Positions 16,101 through 21,444 of a DNA stretch of 38,751 bases are shown here, piece after piece. Under the pieces are notes generated by a model. The model worked only from the letters and a program-made list of their open reading frames with translations, was not told where the DNA came from and made no database searches. The stretch covers positions 1-38,751 of IMG/VR virus record IMGVR_UViG_3300037963_003320. One strand, 5' to 3'. Position 1 is the first letter of the stretch. Every line of letters starts with the position of its first letter. Made by a program: the position numbers and the translations under genes. The stretch is from a virus.

Positions 16101-18487
16101 ACAATAGTAGAACCATGCCCCGTTGTTATAACAGAGTTGTAACTACCTTTTGTTGGTAAAAGAGTTTTATCACCACCAAACATCTTAGCGTCCTTTAGGT
16201 TTTTAAGATTAAAATTGACACCAAGCAAATAATTCTCCATATCAGATTCTCTGGGATCGATATTTAAATCAACAGCTCTAGACCACATTTTGTACTCTGT
16301 TAAAGCATCATTAAAGTTCTTTGCTATTTTAGATCCTCCACCAATATTAGTAAAGAACTCTGGTGTTTTACCATCTACATTCAAACCAAATCCCCAAGAA
16401 GAAGGATTCTTTGCATCTATCTCAACATCAAATATTTTTCTATCTCCTTCTGGTCCAAATACCTTTTCTAATTGAGCAACATCATTGACGTATGAATCGT
16501 TACTGGGATCAAAAACTTTTGCAAACTCTTTATCTATCCATCTTATTTCCTTCTCCATTTGATCCTTATTGTCCCACGCGTATTGGCCAGCTGCTAAAAA
16601 TCTATAGTATGCTTTTCTCCGCATTTCTTTTATGAAATCAATATCATTTTCTACAGCTAAGTCTTTAGCGTCTTGCTCTATTTTTATTTCAATATCACTA
16701 GCTTTTCTGCTTTCTCCAGTTGGTACATCGTTTTCATTAACCTGGATCATTCTTGTTTCATCACTAGGATCAAAAACCCATCTTGTTTTTTTAACGTTCC
16801 TAAACTTACCATTTTCATCAACAAGATCTCTTATACCTAGTTTTTCTATTAAGGCATTTTTTTCAACCTCTAATCTTTCTAACTCTTTACCTATATCATC
16901 ACCCTTCAACTCTACAACCTCAATTTTATTTGTGTTCTCATTAAACACTGTTTTAAAACCGTTTTCTATATTTTCAATTTCTCTTTTTATTCTTTTTAAA
17001 TCCGCCGGTTCTTTTCCGTGAGAAACCATGTCCACTATTTCTAAGTAATCATCAACCCCACTAGTACCGCCGTACTTAGCTTCTTCAATATCCTTATTCA
17101 CGTCCTCACTTATAGCTTCTAATTTTTCATACAACCTATCTCTATTATCCCATATATACTTATAAGATAAACGTGTTCCATCTTCAAGCTGAACAAAACC
17201 ATCTCTATCAACACCAGTGCTAACCCACTTGCCTGTTATTTGTCCATCTTTAGAAAAAGTAGGTGTTACTTTTCTACCAGTTGGATCTGTAAAGCTTTCA
17301 CGATATTTTTCAATTAGTCTTCTTTTTGAAATATTTGGATTAAACACGGAGTCTAATTCTTGCATAAGAGCTGCTTCAAATTCAAATTCATTTACTGAAT
17401 TAAGAAAGCTTGAATTACCTATTTTTCTTATTAGCTCCATATCTTGCTCGTGTGCTAAATCTGGATTACTATTTCTTTTGACTTCTTGCATCATGTCATT
17501 TAATTGCCCAAAGTCTATTTCTAATTCCTCGGTGCTACCCTCTGGTCTAGCCTTGTATATATTAAATGGCTTGGATTTCCAACCGTCCCCATGTAAGGTT
17601 ATTGCGTCGCGAAAATTTATAGCCTCTTTAGCTACAACTCCTTGTCCCTCAAAGTATTTATTTAAAAAGTTTTTCAATCTTTTTTCTGGTCCAGCTGTTT
17701 TAGTAGACATGTCTGGTTTATGAAACTTGGGATGTAATAGTTCGTTGGTAGTTGCTATTGGGGTTGTGTCATCATTGTTAATAATACTTTCCATTTGAGT
17801 TATCAAATCCTCTTTAACAGTACCATCATCATTAAATATTTCTAGCATTTTATCATTAGATACCTTTTTACCATCAACCTTAGATTCAACTGTGGGATTT
17901 ATATATCTCCAAGCATCGTACATTTTACTCTTAGCTTTCTTAACCATTTTAGTTTGCGACAAATAATTTGCTATGCCTTTCTCTGCTCCAAGTAAACTAC
18001 CAACAACACCCGCGGTAATAAGTCTATTTTTTACATCCTCTTTTTTTGATATATCTTTATATGACTTTATAGAACTCTCTAGCCACGCTTGAGTTTCTGG
18101 ATCATTACTAATATTAACATTTAGTTCACCTTTAGCTATCTGCTCAAGGTAATTACTGTTAGAATCTTGTAAAAGTTTTTTGAAATTTTCTTTAGATTGT
18201 GGGACAGATACGCCCCCTTTTGATATTGAATAAGTTGGTGGTGGAACCACGTAGTCCTCCTTTCCACCCCTTATTAATTTAGAATTTTTATGTTTTGGAT
18301 CGTTTATAAAAGATGAATGATCTTCTGGTTTAACACTAATCGTTTTACCACTCTGTTGTTGGTACACAAATGTGTCACCCAATGTTGGCATTATTACCGC
18401 CTGATCATTATTTTTTAAAAATTGTTCTAGATCTTCAGGTTCAACTTTATAAGTCTTACCGTCATTACCTCTATATCTTGTTGTCAT
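7124..18487 (-). CDS. Giant multidomain internal/ejection protein (3787 aa) with zincin, HAD phosphatase and P-loop kinase domains
   Basis: This 11.4-kb gene is by far the largest. Seen in order: two similar units of about 30 residues at 4-72; hydrophobic stretches between about 150 and 1120, several with Gly/Ala-rich membrane-like character; long charged coils; H1454-E-I-M-H1458, a zincin-type motif with a possible Glu ligand further on (EYYEEYLTATVD); a HAD phosphatase-like domain (2635-2781); a P-loop kinase-like domain (2833-3010); a region with IPPSAEDFSGLMYSLLGKGK that I associate with large polyvalent phage proteins; a hydrophobic segment NLWFMTLQTGLGWMMFG; and a Cys/His cluster at 3760-3786. 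Following two smaller internal-type proteins, it matches the place of injected proteins in short-tailed phages (T7 gp16, or the virion RNA polymerase of N4). I see no RNA polymerase motifs. It probably enters the cell with the DNA, helps cross the envelope and acts on nucleic acid or host factors. Confidence 0.85.
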   Translation of the reverse strand: MTTRYRGNDGKTYKVEPEDLEQFLKNNDQAVIMPTLGDTFVYQQQSGKTISVKPEDHSSFINDPKHKNSKLIRGGKEDYVVPPPTYSISKGGVSVPQSKENFKKLLQDSNSNYLEQIAKGELNVNISNDPETQAWLESSIKSYKDISKKEDVKNRLITAGVVGSLLGAEKGIANYLSQTKMVKKAKSKMYDAWRYINPTVESKVDGKKVSNDKMLEIFNDDGTVKEDLITQMESIINNDDTTPIATTNELLHPKFHKPDMSTKTAGPEKRLKNFLNKYFEGQGVVAKEAINFRDAITLHGDGWKSKPFNIYKARPEGSTEELEIDFGQLNDMMQEVKRNSNPDLAHEQDMELIRKIGNSSFLNSVNEFEFEAALMQELDSVFNPNISKRRLIEKYRESFTDPTGRKVTPTFSKDGQITGKWVSTGVDRDGFVQLEDGTRLSYKYIWDNRDRLYEKLEAISEDVNKDIEEAKYGGTSGVDDYLEIVDMVSHGKEPADLKRIKREIENIENGFKTVFNENTNKIEVVELKGDDIGKELERLEVEKNALIEKLGIRDLVDENGKFRNVKKTRWVFDPSDETRMIQVNENDVPTGESRKASDIEIKIEQDAKDLAVENDIDFIKEMRRKAYYRFLAAGQYAWDNKDQMEKEIRWIDKEFAKVFDPSNDSYVNDVAQLEKVFGPEGDRKIFDVEIDAKNPSSWGFGLNVDGKTPEFFTNIGGGSKIAKNFNDALTEYKMWSRAVDLNIDPRESDMENYLLGVNFNLKNLKDAKMFGGDKTLLPTKGSYNSVITTGHGSTIVDGLGKAFFGGTGGLKDVTSDDMNQVFEHKILESGIYQLPDVRNEGWNGRGNRQREIANLAANTVTSLAPLLAEIAVFKKVGGLKTLNKTFHGLARAFTKNSNSKMYKKFVHNVVVPGVVTPLEWSMAEYGGEVLLADGSGMFDAHTFHIDKETGEVQTNFIFPMAMGMSGGLFGLGIKGFQNRVLKPIINKEGGPGGQVLLYLDKIKNKNLAGSLTLGETGRTLGKWTGQGATATGLLTVASAVEQMKKDFDNGWWPWTHLDPESEEGKSRKEEWDSFTTMDHFIATTIAMMAVGWRGLGSIGRDIKTDFLRIKTETIESKAADKGLGMSQKNEKNEDGTWETKDIKRERDQLQKLIEAERDPITKELEDLRKQELDPKTSGIYDAVNGKGALEKKFNELNEKIDKLNKDNKNIENWAAELFRRNEIIETKKGLKSEKEYIDYLRAEWNIARGLGDGQLKADDLDRIADLNAKEFEMFLENEGIKGDRADYLRSVYSVVSQSGMIATKLKMGERGSNTRDLWMESQYELAHNLNNIKNLKEAAKQGSSNEAIYDKQIKQLENRNKELNERLDKQFEKHNVEFKKELLAQLKLDKKLAEKIGVGFEILDQKKYEDILRKNGEDVNAGKFSEAFISKLGDKIYINMNQALKVKNLGVGRHEIMHKLLWDTLKESYTYKDPATGKKETRRRVSEDGMKIIDLVLGKLYSKDRKLIKDRVEQNYMYETDYRTVVKNGKKVIEEFYVLKDGERIKKDPREYYEEYLTATVDAIKNKQLIKDYSTGRQLGTVLWPIMKERGPYKNMYKFEINGVNSKKAVNDLWAMIETLTKESDANIGMVVDGKKIEGTGGAKSKSNVEAMVSKYDGNPAKMLRKELNRYPDSFAKREDGSLILDSQGRKIPVEGAELDWSRHEYPINESSFGKEVGPIVGSILKRIYDPITRYPSGKEALRDLGITREQFKNELILRASSLIDRGGEFRREDLGKGQTIDDFISNRLNLRANSLAKELGLPSAETLIKKEKFEQKSGEDVFERQVGVEDRKMTDFENQQIQLKETTKKEISQFRKDFGIKDGTAEYNVLKEKAFNATLNSFKKSKVDVLDVDGNVNPKFITDLKQNVRKEVMTTVKKMFLDGGKNGVIKFTEKYGKMFWENYVMKTLDGKNWIVKAGTPSKAILKKYPDAKPFGREVVIDRASVSTTKAAQGMEQLRKTASTTAGTTVYRVKTWEEINGNMGLQALLNGEYYNPKTKETVQAEDIIGFSGKAASGNYFAGKRESVSDFLVDNITKSVVDQVRRENRIEEVNGKKVVEGLLDKIVNSVGGKVGVDFSKSTEFNIDHARELLKDIWENGLGDVIKLTDTGELRLIRDYGNKNISQETIDKVHSIWDLAPATSNGIKFISGIKNHKNPLMQEIADAFKKDRFNRNDLQTMGRIERQLPEVVKALGKDVLQMKPLWDMLGFHRRILNPAQKQKWDWWETMSTEQKDIIKKEHGGDVQYQKTKDGKYISAPYFKSKQKLINLANTFKSEPKIKKLVEKVKLMNKGVGGPFKMVENILNRDITQAEKILELKKIEKEIVEASEANIELHTEIINRLTKGIIGKKFDASTVAHILQAQTSLVKGFRALSRLELVDVRTGSQATYRYKVKTRSGKVVEKFTNNLSEAKKGVSHSINKRNPWFKQAVKWYGSEAVVLEMIEKGKLGIKGEHLGPSALTNIKLVEFIMEATRSKKYSTDKARRARIKEILTDHSQLITAEYVADIIDKGGKTNPAGFDRVKFLDQYHPAGKHVDNIFSFSGKNYYEFLTNKKLSTWEKKNGEKAVEHKERLIRDSKIVDSQIKYSRSGEKRGMSTFDFDETLIIKGKNFVTAKNPKTGVVKKISSEAWPVESSKLIKEGYEFDFNDFVNVKGGVDGPLLQKMKNQIEKYGSDNVFVLTARPPQSAMAILGWLKSKGVKIPIENITGLGNGTGKAKAEWMLNKFSEGYNDMYFVDDALPNVKAVKDVLNQLDVKSSVVQAKNKIQVGKYVVDMTTKEGRRFVENYETKPGKKVIFLAGGAGSGKSNVINKLKLRDQGFEIVNQDISLEWLKKQEGIPENMRELSKEERSKLGKIGAQARGIASRKMEKFKGRGDGIIVDGTGGSIKNMEKLVKEFKDKGYDTSMLFVETSLNTALSRNKLRKERSLLDNIVKKNHESVQKNKPGFKSMFKESFMEVKTDNLKKNDLMPIELVSKINEFVGRQKDLKLGKELPDWIVDISTKKGRELIQNLEGLPIVKGTGLSKVQFSKSIDLEFNEMIERRFNVNALENISGGAARIKGRNIGKWSFFIPPSAEDFSGLMYSLLGKGKQGDADMAWFKKNLFDPFAVGIRDLTIAKQKMSEEYKELTKQTKKDIKLNKKIEGTEYTNDIAIRTYLWEKGGHEIPGMKESTKNMLLDYVTSNPKLVKFAETLESITRLKKGYEAPSEYWMLESISSDLNNLVKGTTRSNFLSKWIENKKVIFSEKNLNKIESVLGSRYREALENMLYRMEHGTNRLIGTKDGPTKDFYDWINGSVGATMFINVRSSVLQTISMVNFINHKDNSIFAASKAFANQPQFWKDFAFIMNSPMLKQRRAGLEIDVSASELTNQFQKSGKNPRSILKYILEKGFTPTKLADSFAIAMGGAPFYRNRLNMYLKQGMAISKAKEKAWLDFQEIAEQTQQSSRPDLISQQQAGPLGRIILAWANTPMQMTRLMKKGMSDLVNRRGDWRNNVSKILYYGAVQNLWFMTLQTGLGWMMFGTDQEEAIEKKEQRVLNGAFDTVLRGTGVYGASAATLKNIILQAQAELGKESYKRDLGNVAIEMINLSPPLGAKSRKMYQALKTFAYNDGVGEELGFRIENPNINAIANVIEAVTNAPTARILNKANSMEEVVTGGHAIWQDAAMMLGWSMWNVGAKDVDLEVARESAEEKREIQKKKEKEIDKKIEKMEKENAGLKEKRCSGRNSEGRRCKLTGWTKSNVYKCRYHR
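9458..10585 (-). other. HAD phosphatase + P-loop kinase module within the giant protein
   Basis: Phosphatase part (residues 2635-2781): D2639-F-D2641-E-T2643 is motif I, T2720 in VLTARPP is motif II, K2755 or K2757 may be motif III, and D2776-D2777 in YFVDDALPN is motif IV, so all HAD catalytic positions are present. Kinase part (2833-3010): GGAGSGKS (2839-2846) is the P-loop, D2865 in IVNQD is a likely substrate-site acid, D2920 in IIVDGTGG resembles Walker B, and SRNKLRKER (2957-2965) looks like an Arg-rich lid. Phosphatase followed by kinase is the order of eukaryotic polynucleotide kinase/phosphatase and the reverse of T4 Pnkp. The kinase also resembles zeta toxins, so the substrate (DNA or RNA end, sugar nucleotide or other) is open. 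Confidence 0.78.
14114..14128 (-). other. Zincin metallopeptidase motif (HEIMH) in the giant protein
   Basis: Residues 1454-1458 read H-E-I-M-H, preceded by KNLGVGR and followed by KLLWDTL, the helix setting expected for HExxH metalloproteases. A candidate third zinc ligand lies about 100 residues on in REYYEEYLTATVDAI. The sequence just before (EAFISKLGDKIYINMNQAL) could be the edge strand typical of these folds. Similar HExxH domains occur in large injected phage proteins. Confidence 0.62.
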
Positions 18488-18519
18488 ACTGTATCGTTAG
18501 TTACCCGTTATTTTAATAT

Positions 18520-20040
18520 TTATTCGTATTTTGATCCCATCCCAAGGAATCCTGTTTTAACAATTTTGTTGTCTGGGTTTTGTGAATTAAATTTTACTAA
18601 TATTTCTTTTTTTCTTTTTGTGGACGTTTCATCATCATTAAGAAATCCTAATGCCTGTTCCCTTGTTAGACCAGCATCGGTTTCAGTTGATGGTGGTGTA
18701 TACACCTCGTCGGTATCATTACTTCCGTAAATGTTTTGAAATTGATTTTTAGTTAAAAACAAATCTGGGTTTTCTGAACCCCTTTTTATTTGCGCCTCAG
18801 CAGTCATTCTTTGTACTTGCGCTTGTGCACTCTCAGGAGCTCTATTAGCTTTTGCTCTTTCAAAATTTTGTCCTAAAAAATTTGTGAAAAACGTATTTAC
18901 ATATCCACCTTTTCCCCAGAGAGCATCATCATCTCTTTCTATTAACTTGTCTACTATGATTTCAGCGTCTTGCTTTAATATGTTAACATCATTCTCAGTT
19001 ACAATACTATCTCCAGGTGTAGGGTCAACGCCTTCTTCAACACCACCTCCAAACACGCTTGTTATTTTTATAGATGGAGTATCTGGATTATTGTCGTGGT
19101 CAAAAACTAAACCATTTTCTGAGTATGTTGTTGTTTGAAGAGCATCAATTAATCCATCTCTAAAACTAACCTCTGGTCCCATCGCGTGATTTAGCATAGA
19201 ATTTTTATTTCCTTTTTGCATCCACGCATAAACAACATTTGAGTTTGTGCTTACGTCAAACTCCTCATTGTTATCCCATTTTAATGCTAAGGATGCATCA
19301 TATATTCTTTTAGCTTCATTTGTAATAGATTCCATAAAAACACCATCAATCACATTGTCATCAAGTATTTTTTCGTAATCATCCATGCTCACAAACGACT
19401 TCATAAAAGCTGGATCCTTTAAACTTAGTTTCAAGTTAGCTAGATCTGAACTATGAACTTTTTTTTCAAGTTCACTTAAACCAGAAACATCAAAATTCTC
19501 TAATTCTTTTATTTCGTTTTCTATTTTTGATTTTTTAGCTGGATCATATATCATATAACCATATTGGTTATCAACTTCAACCATTGGATTTTCTCCTGTA
19601 AAAGTTGCTGCAACATCAGCACCTCTTGCTGTGGACTTAAAGCTATTTGTTAGCCCACCATTTAATTCATCTAGTTTACCTAGGTTTTTCCCCTTTTCTT
19701 TTGCTGTAGATACCTTCTCTAATCTAGTTATTTTATTATTAACATCTTGTAATATTAAAGCTTTTTTTTGTGGATTTGCCAAAATGTATTCATTTTGCAT
19801 CTCCTGAAACTCACCCATCATTAACTCGTATTGATCAGGAGTTAAATCCCGACCATAATCAACAGCTTTAGATACTTTGTTATTAAAATCATCTTTCTGT
19901 ATCTTTATCTCTTCTGCAACCTTTATCATACCCTGATTCAATCTCTCTTGTATAGCTTGAATACCTAAAGCTATGGTAGAGTCCTTTGATCTCTCCACAG
20001 CCATTCCGGCCCCCTGTACTAATGTTGGATCTGCTGCCAT
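18520..20040 (-). CDS. Internal/ejection-type virion protein (506 aa)
   Basis: The protein is mostly helical and charged, with no signal peptide and no strong membrane segment. It starts MAADPTLVQGAGMAVERSKD and has long Lys/Glu-rich helical stretches (about 30-130, 170-220), a Gly/Asp-rich part (DHDNNPDTPS, near 320) and a Gln/Ala helix (APESAQAQVQRMTAEAQ). I do not recognise a family. Its place between the Gln-rich membrane-tagged protein and the giant protein mirrors the gp14-gp15-gp16 order of T7 internal core proteins, and its size is similar in kind to T7 gp15 though shorter. I infer an internal core protein expelled with DNA. It starts 11 bases after the preceding stop. Confidence 0.68.
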   Translation of the reverse strand: MAADPTLVQGAGMAVERSKDSTIALGIQAIQERLNQGMIKVAEEIKIQKDDFNNKVSKAVDYGRDLTPDQYELMMGEFQEMQNEYILANPQKKALILQDVNNKITRLEKVSTAKEKGKNLGKLDELNGGLTNSFKSTARGADVAATFTGENPMVEVDNQYGYMIYDPAKKSKIENEIKELENFDVSGLSELEKKVHSSDLANLKLSLKDPAFMKSFVSMDDYEKILDDNVIDGVFMESITNEAKRIYDASLALKWDNNEEFDVSTNSNVVYAWMQKGNKNSMLNHAMGPEVSFRDGLIDALQTTTYSENGLVFDHDNNPDTPSIKITSVFGGGVEEGVDPTPGDSIVTENDVNILKQDAEIIVDKLIERDDDALWGKGGYVNTFFTNFLGQNFERAKANRAPESAQAQVQRMTAEAQIKRGSENPDLFLTKNQFQNIYGSNDTDEVYTPPSTETDAGLTREQALGFLNDDETSTKRKKEILVKFNSQNPDNKIVKTGFLGMGSKYE

Positions 20041-20051
20041 ATTATATTATT

Positions 20052-20756
20052 TTAATTATCTATTTTCTTAAGTGTGTATTCTGTAGGATCGTAAGTATAA
20101 TCACTTTGACCTAAACCAGCTGTAAGCATGTCTGTTGCTCCTCCAATACCAGATGCTAAAGCGTTCATACCCGCAGCATCAGCTTGAGCCGCTTGCTCTG
20201 CATACGCAGCGGTTTCTTGCTGAGACATACCCAATAGGGTAGATTGTTTATTTAATTCAGCTTGTCTAGAATAAACCTCACCTTGTCTCTCCATACCTTG
20301 CAATCTACTAGCCTCTTGCATTCTAAGTTTTTGGTTCTGTTGTTCTTGTGCAGCTATATCAGCGGCAGCTCTCTGAGAAGCTAATTGACCTTGTTGAGAC
20401 AGCGATTGAGCTAAAGAAGCAATACCACTACCCCCAGCTGCTCCTCTTAAAGAACTTAATATATTAGCTTGACTTTGTTGGAACTGTTGGTTTTGTAAAT
20501 TTGCAGCCTTTTGATTTATAGTTAAGTCTTCAAATTTATTTTCCATATTTAAAAATGGGTTACTAGTATCTAGATTAGCATAGATATCTTTCAATCTATT
20601 CATCTCAGCCCTAGCCTTATCTTCTCTATCTCTAGCTTCTTCAGCAGCTTTGTCAGCCTTGTGTTTGCCCCATATACCCATACCTAGGTTAACAAGACCT
20701 CCAACAGCCATAGCAGCTTGTGGCACCCATTTTAGCGGACTACTATCCTTAGACAT
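20052..20756 (-). CDS. Gln/Ala-rich internal virion protein with N-terminal membrane segment (234 aa)
   Basis: The product starts MSKDSSPLKWVPQAAMAVGG and has one hydrophobic stretch at about 11-29, followed by long Gln/Ala-rich helices (ANLQNQQFQQSQANIL, LAQSLSQQGQLASQRAAADI, AAYAEQAAQADAAG). This mix of one membrane-seeking segment and low-complexity helices is typical of the smallest ejection protein (T7 gp14 type), which inserts in the outer membrane of the host. The call rests on composition and position, not on a family match. It overlaps the preceding SPLK gene by 8 bases and carries SPLK itself at residues 6-9. Confidence 0.7.
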   Translation of the reverse strand: MSKDSSPLKWVPQAAMAVGGLVNLGMGIWGKHKADKAAEEARDREDKARAEMNRLKDIYANLDTSNPFLNMENKFEDLTINQKAANLQNQQFQQSQANILSSLRGAAGGSGIASLAQSLSQQGQLASQRAAADIAAQEQQNQKLRMQEASRLQGMERQGEVYSRQAELNKQSTLLGMSQQETAAYAEQAAQADAAGMNALASGIGGATDMLTAGLGQSDYTYDPTEYTLKKIDN

Positions 20757-21015
20757 CTTCTTTGTTTTTCTGAGCCGCTCTATAAGCTACAGCTTCTTCT
20801 GATCTGTTTCTAGGATTCATAAGGTGAGCTATATGTTGAGCTTTACTTCTTCTTTCAGCTGGGTCTTTATAATCACCAAAGTTCTCTACAATTTCCGCTA
20901 GTTCACTTTGATCCCATTTGTCCTTTATCCAACTCTTAGCACTTGTTAGCCAGTTTTTTGCATTTTTTAAAGGTGAATTTGCGTGGGCCTGAAACCCTTT
21001 CATTTTAAACGCCAT
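20749..21015 (-). CDS. Small virion-region protein with MAFKMKG / SPLK N-terminus (88 aa)
   Basis: The product starts MAFKMKGFQAHANSPLKNAK and continues as a charged helical protein (WLTSAKSWIKDKWDQSELAE, then KDPAERRSKAQHIAHLMNP). It is the first gene after the second copy of the repeated intergenic motif, so it probably opens the transcript for the internal proteins. Its N-terminus closely matches the gene at 2513-2860. No known family. It overlaps the next gene by 8 bases, suggesting coupled expression with the ejection protein. Confidence 0.7.
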   Translation of the reverse strand: MAFKMKGFQAHANSPLKNAKNWLTSAKSWIKDKWDQSELAEIVENFGDYKDPAERRSKAQHIAHLMNPRNRSEEAVAYRAAQKNKEDV

Positions 21016-21039
21016 GTTATTTATTTTTAGATTAATTAT

Positions 21040-21063
21040 TATTTTACTATTATATAGTTACAT
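21040..21063 (-). promoter_or_regulatory. Candidate late promoter/operator, copy B of a repeated 24-base motif
   Basis: Read on the - strand, two 11-base arms, ATGTAACTATA and ATAGTAAAATA, flank TA. The other copy (32115-32138) has the same arms with AT between. Inside is an inverted repeat ACTAT-ATA-ATAGT, and the sequence contains TATAAT, like a -10 box. The motif ends 24 bases before the ATG at 21015. It lies in one of the few intergenic gaps of the late region (58 bases), upstream of the internal-protein genes. No clear -35 element is seen. It may be a promoter, an operator for a dimeric regulator, or both. Confidence 0.6.
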
Positions 21064-21073
21064 TTTTTACCAA

Positions 21074-21433
21074 CTATTTACTACTTTCTGTTATCTCTGC
21101 TGCGGTTCCAAACAATTCCGACGTTGACGTAGAATTATTTCTAAACGATGCTAATCCATAATATCCTTTTAAAGAAGACAGGTTTGCTCTATTATCTTTT
21201 GAAAAGAATATAAAACTTTGATTTGCAATAGGTGTTGTTACGCCATCTTCAACGGTAACTACTATTATGTTGTCTTCATTATCAATACTATTAATAACTC
21301 CCAAGTAGCTGTCTGCTAGTATTTCAGAAGTTTGAAAATTACTAGAAGGAGTGGGTGAAACGCTATATACTAAGTCACCAACCTGTACAGATGTATTTAG
21401 ATTTTGCTGAAATTGTAATTCTATATTAGGCAT
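21074..21433 (-). CDS. Hypothetical virion protein (119 aa)
   Basis: The product begins MPNIELQFQQNLNTSVQVGD and ends with FIFFSKDNRANLSSLKGYYG and then ELFGTAAEITESSK. The block FFSKDNxxNLSSLxGYYxxxxFxNNS...ESSK is one I associate with a conserved small structural protein in marine phages, without known function. All-beta prediction, no signal peptide. It is the last gene before the second intergenic motif and follows a large tail-type protein by 11 bases, so a tail-complex or decoration role is likely. Confidence 0.66.
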   Translation of the reverse strand: MPNIELQFQQNLNTSVQVGDLVYSVSPTPSSNFQTSEILADSYLGVINSIDNEDNIIVVTVEDGVTTPIANQSFIFFSKDNRANLSSLKGYYGLASFRNNSTSTSELFGTAAEITESSK

Positions 21434-21444
21434 ATTTATTTATT

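Noticed and set aside
17217-17723. Long + strand open frames within the giant gene (for example 168 and 147 residues)
   Set aside because: They lie wholly inside the giant gene, have no suitable start context and show Ser/Leu/Phe-rich composition typical of reading the complement of an AT-rich gene.
7124-18487. Giant protein as a virion RNA polymerase of N4 or crAss-like type
   Set aside because: Size and position invite the idea, but I found no single-subunit or two-barrel polymerase motif. The only DxDxx block (DFDET at 2639) has the full HAD motif set around it.
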